Origin: Thermomonospora catenispora
Lineage (GTDB): Bacteria > Actinomycetota > Actinomycetes > Streptosporangiales > Streptosporangiaceae
NCBI RefSeq assembly: GCF_006363815.1
Contig: NZ_RRYT01000031.1
Coordinates: 2,479 to 51,511 of the forward strand
DNA length: 49,033 bases
Reading direction: 5' to 3'
Position numbers and translations under genes: made by a program. How positions within the stretch are numbered: the first letter of the stretch is position 1; each line of letters starts with the position of its first letter. The notes below the pieces were generated by a model. It saw only the letters and a list, made by a program, of their open reading frames with translations. It was not told where the DNA came from and did no database searches. Shown piece after piece: positions 9,114 to 17,547 of the stretch.

Positions 9114-10622
9114 TCACCGCGGCGGGTCGGCCCGGCCGTCCCGCTCGTCGTCGGCCCGCTCGTTCCGGTCCTCCCGGCCGATGTGATCGCCCCGGTCGGC
9201 CCGGTCGCCCCGGTCGATCCGCCCGTCCTGGTCGATCTCGCCCCGGTCGGTGCGGTCGGCCCGTTCGGGCCGCTCGCCTCCGCCGACCCGCTCGGCGACG
9301 GGGGTGCGGGTCTGCAGCCGGAGCCGCCGCGCCAGCGCCGCCGCGATCGCCCCGTACAGCGCCATCGGCAGCACGTCGGCGATCACATAGGGCAGCGGGA
9401 TCGCCCCCTGTTCCAGGCTCAGCTGCCCGAACGCGGCGGGGACCAGGAAGGCCACCGTGTTGTTGACCACGTGCACGGCGATGGCGGCCTCCAGCCCGCC
9501 GGTGCGGACCGTCAACCAGCCGGTGATCACGGCGAACATGAAGATCGCTCCGGCCGCCCAGCCGACATAGCCGTGCAGCGACATGAAGGCGACGCCGCTG
9601 ATGCAGATCGCCGGCCACGGGGTGCGGAACACCCGGCTCAGCCCGCGGCCCACCCGCCCGGTGCGCCGCTCCAGGGTGCAGCTGCCGATGGCCTGCAACA
9701 GCCAGCCGCGGAAGAAGTACTCCTCGGCGGACGCCTGGAACGGCACCAGCAGCACCACCAGCACCAGCGGGACCCAGAAGGCGCCCCAGCCGACCCAGCC
9801 CCCCTCGCCGTCCATCACGGCGGGGTCGTCGACCAGCAGGCTCGTCGCCCAGGTGATGAGGATCGACGCGATGCTGGTCAGCACCGCCAATCCCAGGCAC
9901 AGCAGCAGCCAGCGCCACCGCAGCCGCCCGACCACCGACGACACGGTGCCCGGTCGCCGCCGTTGGAAGATCCACGCCGCCAGCGGCACGAGCGGCAGGA
10001 AGACCGCCACCGACACCAGGGTGAAGCCCAGCTCGGCGTTCACGCCGCCGAACAGCGGCCCCGCCTGGGGGTTGAAGAGCTCCTCCGCCTCCCGCCCCAG
10101 GAGTCCGACCTGCACCAGGATCCAGACGAAGACGATCGGGACGAGCGCCAGCAGCCCGGTCAGCACGATCGCGAAGCTCCCGACGACCGGCCGCCACCAC
10201 CGCTGGACCCGGTTGCGGGCCATCTGCTGGTAGGGGACCCCGGGCGGGGTCTCCACGACCCAGGGCTCCCCGCCCGGAGGCCGCCCGGGGGGCGGCGGTC
10301 CCGCCCACCCGTCACGGCCCCGCTCGGGATGCCCGGGGGCCGCCCCGTACGTCCCGGGCCAGGGCGGCGGCTGCTGCGCCCATCCCGGCGCATCCGGCGG
10401 CATCGCGCTCTGCGCGGGCGGCAGGATCGGCGCGGGCCCCAGGGGCGCCGCGGACCCGTCCGGCACGGTGGGCCCCGCGGGCTCGGCCCGCCCGTCCGCT
10501 CCGGCGGATCCCGCGGATTCGGGGTCGGTGGGCGGGACGGAGACGCCGGAGCGGGACGCGGCCGAGTCCGCCATGCCCGGGTCGGGCGGCGCCCAGTCCT
10601 CGTTCTCCTGGTCCTTCGCCAC
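9114..10622 (-). CDS. CPBP-family intramembrane metalloprotease
   Basis: 502 residues. A Pro/Gly-rich N-terminus of about 150 residues precedes roughly eight transmembrane segments carrying the CPBP motifs: EEYFFRGWLL (EExxxR), a histidine in FMSLHGY and HVVNNTVAF. The family includes prenyl-protease-like enzymes and immunity or maturation proteases; the substrate here is unknown. The last ~60 residues are an Arg/Asp/Glu repeat (RADRTDRG and similar), probably disordered. The start is ATG 10622, and it lies 43 bases downstream of the CoA-ester lyase on the same strand. The 69-base convergent gap to the nadR-like gene contains a 14-base palindrome (9079-9092). Confidence 0.87.
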   Translation of the reverse strand: MAKDQENEDWAPPDPGMADSAASRSGVSVPPTDPESAGSAGADGRAEPAGPTVPDGSAAPLGPAPILPPAQSAMPPDAPGWAQQPPPWPGTYGAAPGHPERGRDGWAGPPPPGRPPGGEPWVVETPPGVPYQQMARNRVQRWWRPVVGSFAIVLTGLLALVPIVFVWILVQVGLLGREAEELFNPQAGPLFGGVNAELGFTLVSVAVFLPLVPLAAWIFQRRRPGTVSSVVGRLRWRWLLLCLGLAVLTSIASILITWATSLLVDDPAVMDGEGGWVGWGAFWVPLVLVVLLVPFQASAEEYFFRGWLLQAIGSCTLERRTGRVGRGLSRVFRTPWPAICISGVAFMSLHGYVGWAAGAIFMFAVITGWLTVRTGGLEAAIAVHVVNNTVAFLVPAAFGQLSLEQGAIPLPYVIADVLPMALYGAIAAALARRLRLQTRTPVAERVGGGERPERADRTDRGEIDQDGRIDRGDRADRGDHIGREDRNERADDERDGRADPPR

Positions 10623-10665
10623 CGGCAGACCCCCTTTGTCGAGTCGGACGAACGATGCGGCCCGG

Positions 10666-11607
10666 TCAGTTCCCGGGCGGCTGGAAGGACGTGGTGCGCC
10701 GCAGCCCGGCGGCGCGTCCCTTGGCGGCGATGACCTGGGCCATCTTGCGGGAGGCCTCGTCGATCATCTCGTCGCCGAGCCTCGCCGCCCCCCGTCCCTC
10801 CACGGTGGTGTGGTACTCGTAGGCCTCCAGGATCAGCTCGGCGCGGTCGTAGTCGGCCTGGTCCGGGGAGAAGACCTCGTTGGCCGCCTCGATCTGCGAG
10901 GGGTGCAGCACCCACTTGCCGTCGAAGCCCAGCGCCGCCGACCGCCGGGCGACCCGGGTGAAGGCCTCCACGTCCCGCACGTTGAAGTACGGCCCGTCGA
11001 TGGCCTGCAGGTCGTGGGCCCGGGCGGCGATCAGGATCCGCATCAGGATGTAGTGGTAGGCGTCCCCCTCGGTGTACCCGGGAGGCTGCTCCCCCACCGT
11101 CAGCGTCTTCATGTTGATCGAGGCCATGAAGTCGCCCGGCCCGAACACCAGGGTCTCCAGACGCGGCGAGGACGCGGCGATCGCGTCGATGTTGGTCATG
11201 CCGCGGGCGTCCTCGATCTGCGCCTCGATGCCGATCCGGCCGACCTCGTACCCCATGGCGGTCTCGATCTGGGTGAGCAGCCGGTCCAGCCACCGCACGT
11301 CGTCGGGCTCCTGCACCTTCGGCAGCATCACGCAGTCGAGATTGGCGCCCGCCCCCTCGACGACCTCGATGACGTCGCGGTAGGCCCAGTGGGTCCGCAG
11401 GTCGTTGACCCGCACCACCCGGACCTTGCCGCCCCAGTCGCCCTCGTTGAGCGCGGCGATCACGTTCTTGCGGGCCTCCTCCTTGGCGGAGGGGGCCACC
11501 GCGTCCTCCAGGTCCAGGAAGACCTCGTCGGCGGGCAGCCCCTGGGCCTTCTCGATGAAGCGGGGGTTGCTGCCGGGGACCGCCAGTGTCGATCGACGCG
11601 AACGCAT
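10666..11607 (-). CDS. HpcH/HpaI-family CoA-ester lyase (citrate lyase beta / malyl-CoA lyase-like)
   Basis: 313 residues. The TIM-barrel lyase signatures are LAVPGSNPRFIEKA at the N-terminus, DEVFLDLEDAV (metal/substrate loop), VMLPKVQ, and the FGPGDFMASI segment. The family cleaves or forms 3-hydroxyacyl-CoA esters such as malyl-CoA, beta-methylmalyl-CoA or citryl-CoA; which one cannot be read here. The start is ATG 11607 (MRSRRSTLAVPG). TAGCAT (11615-11620, complementary strand) is 7 bases upstream and no ribosome-binding site is seen, fitting leaderless transcription. It diverges from the penicillin-binding-protein gene. Confidence 0.88.
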   Translation of the reverse strand: MRSRRSTLAVPGSNPRFIEKAQGLPADEVFLDLEDAVAPSAKEEARKNVIAALNEGDWGGKVRVVRVNDLRTHWAYRDVIEVVEGAGANLDCVMLPKVQEPDDVRWLDRLLTQIETAMGYEVGRIGIEAQIEDARGMTNIDAIAASSPRLETLVFGPGDFMASINMKTLTVGEQPPGYTEGDAYHYILMRILIAARAHDLQAIDGPYFNVRDVEAFTRVARRSAALGFDGKWVLHPSQIEAANEVFSPDQADYDRAELILEAYEYHTTVEGRGAARLGDEMIDEASRKMAQVIAAKGRAAGLRRTTSFQPPGN

Positions 11608-11780
11608 GTGCCGGATGCTATCCGTCCGCCCTCGGGCCGATATGCGCGGGCGCCCGCCGGCCCGGCGCGCGACGTCGGCCGCGGATCTTCTGGGCCACGG
11701 CGGCCTTCCGGTCATGTCGCCATGGACATCGGCGCCGGTCGGGTGGTGTCCTGAGCAGGCCGAACACGAGGGGGGCGAGC

Positions 11781-13430
11781 ATGCGACAGTCCGCGCTGAT
11801 CGCCGCCGCGGCGGCGACGGGGGTGCTCGCGGGGGCGGGCGCGTGGTGGTCCCTGCGCGGCGACGCCGGTCCGCGCACCGCCGCCGAACGCTATCTGGCC
11901 GCCTGGGCGCGCGACGACTACACGGCGATGCGGGCGCTGGTGGACGCGCCGCCCGCCGACTTCGTCGCCCGGCACGCCCGGACGCGCACGGACCTGGGGG
12001 CGAGCCGGTGGCGATTCGCCCTGACCGGCCTCGACGAACCCGGAGCCGGGAGGGCCGTCGGCTCCTACCGGGCCGAGATCACCCTGGAGGGCGGGCGGGT
12101 CTGGACCTACCGCGCCGAGCTCCCGCTGCTCCGCAGGGACGGCCGGTGGCGGGTCTCCTGGAGCCCGCGGGTGCTGCACCCGGCCCTCAAGGAGGGGCAG
12201 CGGCTGCGCACCCGGCGGCGCCGGCCCGAACGCGCCGACATCCTGTCCGCCTCCGGGGAGTCGCTGCTCGGTCACCCCTCCGGCTCGGTGCAGCAGCTCC
12301 TCGGCCGGCTCGGCACGCTGTCCGCCGCGCAGGCCCGCCGGCTGGGCGCCCCCTACCGGGAGGGCGACCTGGCCGGGTTATCGGGCCTGCAGCACCAGTA
12401 CGAGCGGCGGCTCGCCGGAAGGCCCGAACTCGCCGTGCAGATCGTGACCGACGCGGGCGGGGCGGTCACGGCGGTGAAGACGCTGCACACGTTCCCCGCC
12501 CAGGAGGGCGCGCCGCTGCGGACCACCATCGACCTCCGGGCGCAGGAGGCGGCCGTGCGGGCGCTCAAGGACGTCACCGATCCCGTCTCGCTGGTGGCGG
12601 TGCGGGCCTCCACCGGGGAGGTCCTGGCGGTGGCCAACAAGCCCGGCGGCTACAACCGGGCGCTCATGGGCCGGTATCCGCCGGGCTCGACGTTCAAGAT
12701 CGTCACGGCGGCGGCGCTGGTGGCCGGCGGGATGTCGCCGTCCTCGCCGGTCCCCTGCCCGGCCCGGGCCACCGTCGCGGGCCGGGAGTTCCGCAACTTC
12801 GGTCACGAGGACCACGGCACCGTGTCGCTCCGGGAGGCGTTCGCCCGCTCGTGCAACACCGCGTTCGCGCGGCTGGCCGTGGAACGGCTGGGAGCGGAGC
12901 GGCTGCGGGAGACGGCCCGGACGTTCGGGTTCGACACGCCCCTCATCGGCGGGCTGCCCGCGGTGCGCGCCTCGGTCGGCGCCGCCGACGACGGGGCCGC
13001 CCTGGCCGCCGCCGCGCTCGGGCAGGGCCGGGTGCTGGTCAGCCCGCTCACCATGGCCGCGGTCGCCGCCGCCGCTGCCGACGGCTTCTGGCGCTCCCCG
13101 CGGCTGGTGTCCGCCGACGACGCCGCCCGAGCGCTGGACGCCGAGGGCCGCCGGCCCGAGCCGCCGCGCCGCCTGGAGCCGGGCGTGGCGGAGGCGCTGC
13201 GCGACCTGATGTCCGCCGTCGTCGACGAGGGCACCGCCGCGGGCGCCGGCCTCCCGCCTGGGACGGCGGGCAAGACCGGCACCGCCGAGCACGGATCGGG
13301 GGAGGAGCCGCCGCACTCCTGGTTCGTCGGCCACCGGGGGGACGTGGCGTTCGCCGTGCTCGTCGAGGGCGGCGGCACCGGCGCCGAGGCCGCGGCGCCC
13401 ATCGCCGCCCGTTTCCTCACCGGGCTCTGA
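11781..13430 (+). CDS. Class B penicillin-binding protein (transpeptidase)
   Basis: 549 residues. One N-terminal membrane anchor (about 5-24) is followed by an NTF2-like MecA_N-type domain (about 32-140), a linker/dimer region and a penicillin-binding transpeptidase domain. The active-site motifs are complete: S303-TFK306, S357-CN359 and K498-TGT501. It would cross-link peptidoglycan outside the membrane. There is no glycosyltransferase domain. The start is ATG 11781 after GAGGGGGG with about 5 bases spacing. The combination of MecA_N and transpeptidase domains is common in actinobacteria and does not itself imply beta-lactam resistance. Confidence 0.9.
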   Translation: MRQSALIAAAAATGVLAGAGAWWSLRGDAGPRTAAERYLAAWARDDYTAMRALVDAPPADFVARHARTRTDLGASRWRFALTGLDEPGAGRAVGSYRAEITLEGGRVWTYRAELPLLRRDGRWRVSWSPRVLHPALKEGQRLRTRRRRPERADILSASGESLLGHPSGSVQQLLGRLGTLSAAQARRLGAPYREGDLAGLSGLQHQYERRLAGRPELAVQIVTDAGGAVTAVKTLHTFPAQEGAPLRTTIDLRAQEAAVRALKDVTDPVSLVAVRASTGEVLAVANKPGGYNRALMGRYPPGSTFKIVTAAALVAGGMSPSSPVPCPARATVAGREFRNFGHEDHGTVSLREAFARSCNTAFARLAVERLGAERLRETARTFGFDTPLIGGLPAVRASVGAADDGAALAAAALGQGRVLVSPLTMAAVAAAAADGFWRSPRLVSADDAARALDAEGRRPEPPRRLEPGVAEALRDLMSAVVDEGTAAGAGLPPGTAGKTGTAEHGSGEEPPHSWFVGHRGDVAFAVLVEGGGTGAEAAAPIAARFLTGL

Positions 13431-13493
13431 CGCGCTCTCCGACCCCGACGGCCGACCGCTGCGGAGGAACCGGACGGCGGTACGCTCTCGGGC

Positions 13494-14009
13494 ATGGGCG
13501 ATGTCACGGCCGCGCTGATCGAAGAGGCGATGAAGAAGTCGGCGCTGGTATGGCTGGCACTGCCCGATCTGCCGCAGCCGCGCGCCGCCTGGCACGTGTG
13601 GCACGACGGCGCCGCCTACGTCCTCACCGGCGGCGAGGGCGAGCAGCCGCTGCCCGGGCTGCCGGAGGCCGACCGGGTGGTGGTGACCGTGCGCAGCAAG
13701 GACAAGGGCGGGCGGCTGCTGTCGTGGACGGCGGCCTGCGCACCCGTCGAGCCCGGCACCGAGGAGTGGGAGACGGTCACGCCGCTGCTGGCCAAGGAAC
13801 GGCTCAACGCCCCCGCCCACGAGGGACAGATCGAACGCTGGGCCGAGGAGTCCTCCGTGGTCCGGCTCACCCCGACCGGAGAGGTCCCCGAGGCCCCGGG
13901 CCGCTATGACGACGGGTACGCCGCGGTGCGGCCGGTGCCCACCCCTGCGGCCACGGCCGGGCCCCGCCCCCGCCTGATCGGGGCCCGCCGCAGGCCCGCC
14001 GACCGCTAG
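13494..14009 (+). CDS. Uncharacterised actinobacterial protein
   Basis: 171 residues, soluble and without a recognised catalytic motif. Features: an acidic/amphipathic N-terminus (DVTAALIEEAMKKSALVWLAL), AWHVWHDGAAYVLTGGEGEQPLPGL, VVVTVRSKDKGGRLLSW, and a Pro/Arg-rich C-terminus. I recall similar conserved hypothetical proteins in Streptomyces but no function. A split-barrel flavin- or PNPOx-like fold is a guess from the strand pattern. The start is ATG 13494 with TACGCT (13481-13486) 7 bases upstream and no ribosome-binding site, so probably leaderless. Confidence 0.7.
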   Translation: MGDVTAALIEEAMKKSALVWLALPDLPQPRAAWHVWHDGAAYVLTGGEGEQPLPGLPEADRVVVTVRSKDKGGRLLSWTAACAPVEPGTEEWETVTPLLAKERLNAPAHEGQIERWAEESSVVRLTPTGEVPEAPGRYDDGYAAVRPVPTPAATAGPRPRLIGARRRPADR

Positions 14010-14013
14010 TCCG

Positions 14014-14037
14014 GGCCCTCGGGGCCGCCGGAGGGCC
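14014..14037. terminator. Short bidirectional hairpin between convergent genes
   Basis: A 7-bp stem (14014-14020 with 14031-14037) fills the 29-base gap between the stops of the unknown protein and the ECF41 sigma gene. There is no U-tract on either side, as is usual in high-GC genomes. Confidence 0.4.
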
Positions 14038-14038
14038 G

Positions 14039-14947
14039 CTAGTACTCCAGGCGCACCCCCTTGTCGAGGGCGTGCAGCTTGTCGGGGTTGAGCACCAGGT
14101 GGATCTCCGTCACCCGGCCCTGCTCGTTCACGTCCACCGTCAGCGCCACCACCGGCTGCGTCCCGTACCGGAAGACCAGCCCCGGCGTCCCGTTGATGTC
14201 CGCGCGTTCCAGCTCCAGCTCCAGCACCGTCACCCCGACGGCCGTCTCGGCCCGCCGCAGGCCGTCCAGCAGGCGGACGAACTTGTCGGCGCCGACGATG
14301 ACGCGCCGCGCCGCCCGGACCTTGCCGCCGCCGTCGGACCACACCGCCACGTCCGGCGCCAGCGTCTCCATCAGGGCGTTCACATCCCCGCCGAGCGCCG
14401 CCGCCAGGAAGCGCTCCACCGCCCGCTGCCGCACGCTCCGGTCGGCGGGGAACCGGGGACGGCGCGCCTGCACGTGCTTGCGCGCCCGGGTGCCCAGCTG
14501 CCGCACCGAGGCCTCCGAACGGTCCAGCGCCTGCGCGATCTCCGCGTACGGGTAGCCGAACACCTCCCGCAGCACGAACACCGCCCTCTCCAGCGGGCTG
14601 AGGGTCTCCAGCACCACCAGCATCGCCATCGACACCGACTCGGCCAGTTCGGCGTCCTCGGCGATGTCCGGGGAGGTCAGCACCGGTTCCGGCAGCCAGG
14701 GGCCGACGTAGGTCTCCCGCCGGGCCCGGGCCGACCGCAGCCGGTCCAGCGAGACGTTGGTGACGATCCGCACCAGGTAGCCCTTCGGGTCGGTCACCTG
14801 GGAACGGTCCGCGGCGTCCCAGCGCAGCCAGGCGTCCTGCACCGCGTCCTCGGCGTCGGCGGCCGTCCCCAGCATCCGGTACGCCACCGCGAACAGCAGC
14901 TCCCGGTGCTCGGCGAACACCTCGGCCCCGCTCCGGCCGTCGCTCAC
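14039..14947 (-). CDS. ECF41-type sigma factor with C-terminal SnoaL-like domain (SigJ family)
   Basis: 302 residues. Sigma region 2 lies around 10-75 (DAEDAVQDAWLRW) and region 4 around 110-160 (YAEIAQALDRSEASVRQ). A ~120-residue NTF2/SnoaL-like domain follows. All ECF41 hallmarks are present: WLPEP in the linker (84-88), DGGGK (205-209) and NPDKL (287-291). In this family the C-terminal extension, rather than an anti-sigma factor, controls activity. The GTG start at 14947 overlaps the stop of the upstream decarboxylase-like gene (GTGA), the typical ECF41 genomic arrangement. The only visible promoter, upstream of that partner gene, matches the ECF41 consensus, suggesting autoregulation. Confidence 0.93.
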   Translation of the reverse strand: MSDGRSGAEVFAEHRELLFAVAYRMLGTAADAEDAVQDAWLRWDAADRSQVTDPKGYLVRIVTNVSLDRLRSARARRETYVGPWLPEPVLTSPDIAEDAELAESVSMAMLVVLETLSPLERAVFVLREVFGYPYAEIAQALDRSEASVRQLGTRARKHVQARRPRFPADRSVRQRAVERFLAAALGGDVNALMETLAPDVAVWSDGGGKVRAARRVIVGADKFVRLLDGLRRAETAVGVTVLELELERADINGTPGLVFRYGTQPVVALTVDVNEQGRVTEIHLVLNPDKLHALDKGVRLEY

Positions 14948-15516
14948 CGCACTCCCTTCCCGGCGCGAGGGGGGATCTCGCACCGCTCCTTGAACCCCTG
15001 CCCGGTCAGCCCGGCGGCGGCGTTGAACCGCGACCGCAGGTTCTCCAGCGCCACCATCATCGTCAGCTCCACCAGCCGGGCGTCGTCGAACCCGTGCTCG
15101 CGCAGGGCCGCCGTCAGCTCGTCGGTGACGCTCGGCGGGGTGTCGGTCATCGCCTCGGCGTACTCCATCACCAGCCGTTCCACCGGGGTGAACAGGTCGC
15201 TGTCGCGCCAGTGCGGCACCGCCCGGATCTTCTCCGGCGGCACCCCGTGCATGTGCAGCTCCCAGGTGCCGAAGTCCACGCACCAGGCGCAGCCGATCTT
15301 GACGGCGGCGGCCATCACCGCCAGGTCCTTGAGGGCGCGGTCCACCGTCCGCCACCGCGTCGCCTGCATCTCCAGCATCGAGTACCCGAGCACGACCCCT
15401 CGGTGATGCCCCATGGCCCGCCCCGGGTCCGGCACCTCGCCGAACCGACGGCGCGCGATCCGCTCGGCCAGCCGGTACCACGCCCGCCGCGGCGGGTTCA
15501 GGGAGATCCTCGTCAT
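14944..15516 (-). CDS. Carboxymuconolactone decarboxylase / AhpD-like protein, ECF41 partner
   Basis: 190 residues of the CMD/AhpD fold. The redox-type CxxC is C76-AW-C79 in KIGCAWCVDFG, followed by the usual helix with His (ELHMHG). YAEAMTDTPPSVTDELTAAL and VALENLRSRFNAAAGL match AhpD-like proteins. ECF41 sigma factors are typically encoded next to a carboxymuconolactone decarboxylase, oxidoreductase or epimerase, which is their conserved target. The start is ATG 15516, 9 bases after GAGGAGG. The 3' end overlaps the sigma gene by four bases. Confidence 0.9.
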   Translation of the reverse strand: MTRISLNPPRRAWYRLAERIARRRFGEVPDPGRAMGHHRGVVLGYSMLEMQATRWRTVDRALKDLAVMAAAVKIGCAWCVDFGTWELHMHGVPPEKIRAVPHWRDSDLFTPVERLVMEYAEAMTDTPPSVTDELTAALREHGFDDARLVELTMMVALENLRSRFNAAAGLTGQGFKERCEIPPRAGKGVR

Positions 15517-15555
15517 GATCGACGGCCTCCTCGCTCATGCGTCCTTCGACGGAAC

Positions 15556-15582
15556 GACGAGGCGGCGCCGCGGAACGTGACA
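15556..15582 (-). promoter_or_regulatory. ECF41-type promoter of the decarboxylase-sigma operon
   Basis: On the complementary strand TGTCACG (15576-15582), a 16-base spacer and CGTC (15556-15559) lie about 40 bases before the ATG at 15516. This matches the ECF41 consensus I recall (TGTCACA in the -35 region, CGTC in the -10) with one mismatch. It supports direct autoregulation. Confidence 0.75.
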
Positions 15583-15709
15583 TCCCCTCCGGGATGGGAA
15601 CCATGCCGCGGGTACCCTCTGTCCAATCCTGCGGTCCTGAGCGCAGGCGTCCACGGCCGGGGCCGAGACGGCCGCGGGCATGCCGTGGATCGGATGGAGA
15701 GGGGAAAGC

Positions 15710-17032
15710 GTGAGCGCTCCGACGCGGGTCTTCATCGCCAGGCTGGCCGGGGTGGCCGTGTTCGACCCCGCCGGCGACCAGGTGGGCCGGATCCGCGACG
15801 TGGTGGTGGCCCTGCGGCTGGGTCAGCGGCCGCCGCGGGTGCTCGGGCTGGTGGTGGAGGTGCAGCCGCGCCGCCCGGTGTTCCTGCCGATCACCCGGGT
15901 CAGGACCGTCGAGGCCGATCAGGTGGTCTTCGACGGCCGGCTGAACATGCGGCGCTTCCAGCAGCGGGAGGCCGAGACCCTGGTGATCGGCGAGATGCTG
16001 GACCGCACGGTCCGGCTGCGGGAGGACGACTCCCCGGTGTCCGTGGTGGACGTGGCGATGGAGCCGACCCGTTCGCGGGACTGGCTGGTGACCAAGGTCG
16101 CGGTGCGCCGCGCCGGCGGGCGGGGGGCGCTGCGCCGGCGCCGCGGCGAGCTGTTCGTGGTCGACTGGGACGCGGTGTCGGGGCTGTCGGCGGTGGAGCA
16201 CGGGCAGGGCGCCGCCGGGCTGATCGCCGCGTTCGACCGGCTCAAGGCCGCCGACCTGGCCAACATCATCCACGAGCTGCCGGAGAAGCGGCGCGTCGAG
16301 GTGACCCGGGCGCTGGACGACGAGCGGCTGGCCGACGTGCTGGAGGAGCTGCCGGAGGACGAGCAGGTGGAGATCCTCGGGCAGTTGGACGTCGACCGGG
16401 CCGCCGACGTGCTGGACGCCATGGACCCCGACGACGCCGCCGACCTGCTCGGGGAGCTGCCGGCCGAGCAGCGGGAACGGCTGCTGATGCTGATGGAGCC
16501 GGAGGAGGCCGCCCCGGTGCGGCGGCTGCTGGCGTACGCGTCCGGCACCGCGGGCGGGCTGATGACCACCGACGCGGTGATCCTCCCGCCGGACGCCACC
16601 GTCGCCGAGGCCCTGGCGCACATCCGCAACCCCGACCTGGACCCTGCGCTGGCCGCCCAGGTGTATGTGTGCCGCCCGCCCACCGAGCCGCCCACCGGCC
16701 GTTATCTGGGCACCGTGCACTTCCAGCGGCTGCTGCGCGAACCGCCGTCCACGCTGGTCAGCGGGATCGTGGACGCCGAGCTGACGCCGCTGCGGCCGAC
16801 GCTGTCGCTGGACGCGGTGGCCGCCTTCCTGGCCACCTACAACCTGGTGGCGGCGCCCGTGGTGGACGAGTCGGGGCATCTGCTCGGCACGGTCAGCGTC
16901 GACGACGTGCTGGACCACCTGCTGCCGGAGGACTGGCGGGAGAAGGCGTTGGAGGCGGCCGCCGACGAGTCCACCGACCCGGAGGAGGAGGCCTTGCGTC
17001 GTTCCGCCCAGGAGCGGGAGGAGATCGGATGA
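15710..17032 (+). CDS. MgtE-like cytosolic magnesium-sensor protein (PRC barrel, MgtE N domain, CBS pair; no channel)
   Basis: 440 residues. A PRC-barrel-like half (about 1-160: VFIARLAGVAVFDPAGDQVGRIRDV) is followed by helical MgtE N-domain repeats (DLANIIHELPEKRRVEV, LADVLEELPEDEQVEIL, AADVLDAMDPDDAADLL) and two CBS modules (MTTDAVILPPDATVAEAL and LSLDAVAAFLATYNLVAAPVVDE). The five-helix MgtE channel domain is absent. It resembles M. tuberculosis Rv1232c. The start is GTG 15710 after GGAGAGGGG. It overlaps the DUF1003 gene by ATGA, so the pair probably works together at the membrane. Confidence 0.88.
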   Translation: MSAPTRVFIARLAGVAVFDPAGDQVGRIRDVVVALRLGQRPPRVLGLVVEVQPRRPVFLPITRVRTVEADQVVFDGRLNMRRFQQREAETLVIGEMLDRTVRLREDDSPVSVVDVAMEPTRSRDWLVTKVAVRRAGGRGALRRRRGELFVVDWDAVSGLSAVEHGQGAAGLIAAFDRLKAADLANIIHELPEKRRVEVTRALDDERLADVLEELPEDEQVEILGQLDVDRAADVLDAMDPDDAADLLGELPAEQRERLLMLMEPEEAAPVRRLLAYASGTAGGLMTTDAVILPPDATVAEALAHIRNPDLDPALAAQVYVCRPPTEPPTGRYLGTVHFQRLLREPPSTLVSGIVDAELTPLRPTLSLDAVAAFLATYNLVAAPVVDESGHLLGTVSVDDVLDHLLPEDWREKALEAAADESTDPEEEALRRSAQEREEIG

Positions 17033-17547
17033 GCCCTCGGCAGTCCCGCCTGGACCAGCCTCTGGAGCAGCGTCGCGCCCTGCTGCCGCGGCCGCACTAC
17101 GATCCCGAGTCGTTCGGCCGGCTGTCGGAGCGCATCGCCCGGTTCCTGGGCACCGCCCGGTTCCTGGTCTACATGACGGTGTTCATCGCCGTGTGGATCG
17201 GCTGGAACACGATGGCCCCGCCGTCGCTGCGGTTCGACGAGTACCCGTTCATCTTCCTGACGCTGATGCTGTCGCTGCAGGCCTCCTACGCCGCGCCGCT
17301 GATCCTGCTGGCGCAGAACCGCCAGGACGACCGCGACCGGGTGCAGTACGAGCAGGACCGGGCGCGCAACGAGCGGGCCGTGGCCGACACCGAGTACCTC
17401 ACCCGGGAGATCGCCGCGCTGCGGATGGCCATCGGCGAGGTCGCCACCCGCGACTTCCTGCGCTCGGAGCTGCAGCAGATGCTCAAGGAGCTGGACGGGC
17501 ACCGGGCGGGGCGCTCTGAGGGGGACTACGTCTCCCGCGGCGTCTGA
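17029..17547 (+). CDS. DUF1003 family membrane protein
   Basis: 172 residues. A cytosolic N-terminus with SERIARFLGTARFLVYMT leads into two transmembrane helices (FLVYMTVFIAVWIGWNTM and FIFLTLMLSLQASYAAPLILL), then a charged coiled-coil-like tail (DDRDRVQYEQDRARNERAVADTE). Function unknown; neighbours suggest cation-related sensing or transport. The start overlaps the MgtE-like stop. The last 22 bases overlap the convergent MarR gene. Confidence 0.88.
   Translation: MSPRQSRLDQPLEQRRALLPRPHYDPESFGRLSERIARFLGTARFLVYMTVFIAVWIGWNTMAPPSLRFDEYPFIFLTLMLSLQASYAAPLILLAQNRQDDRDRVQYEQDRARNERAVADTEYLTREIAALRMAIGEVATRDFLRSELQQMLKELDGHRAGRSEGDYVSRGV

Noticed and set aside
14948-16918. Extension of the ECF41 sigma frame far upstream through the MgtE-like gene
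   Set aside because: The GTGA junction with the decarboxylase-like gene and the family length fix the start at 14947.
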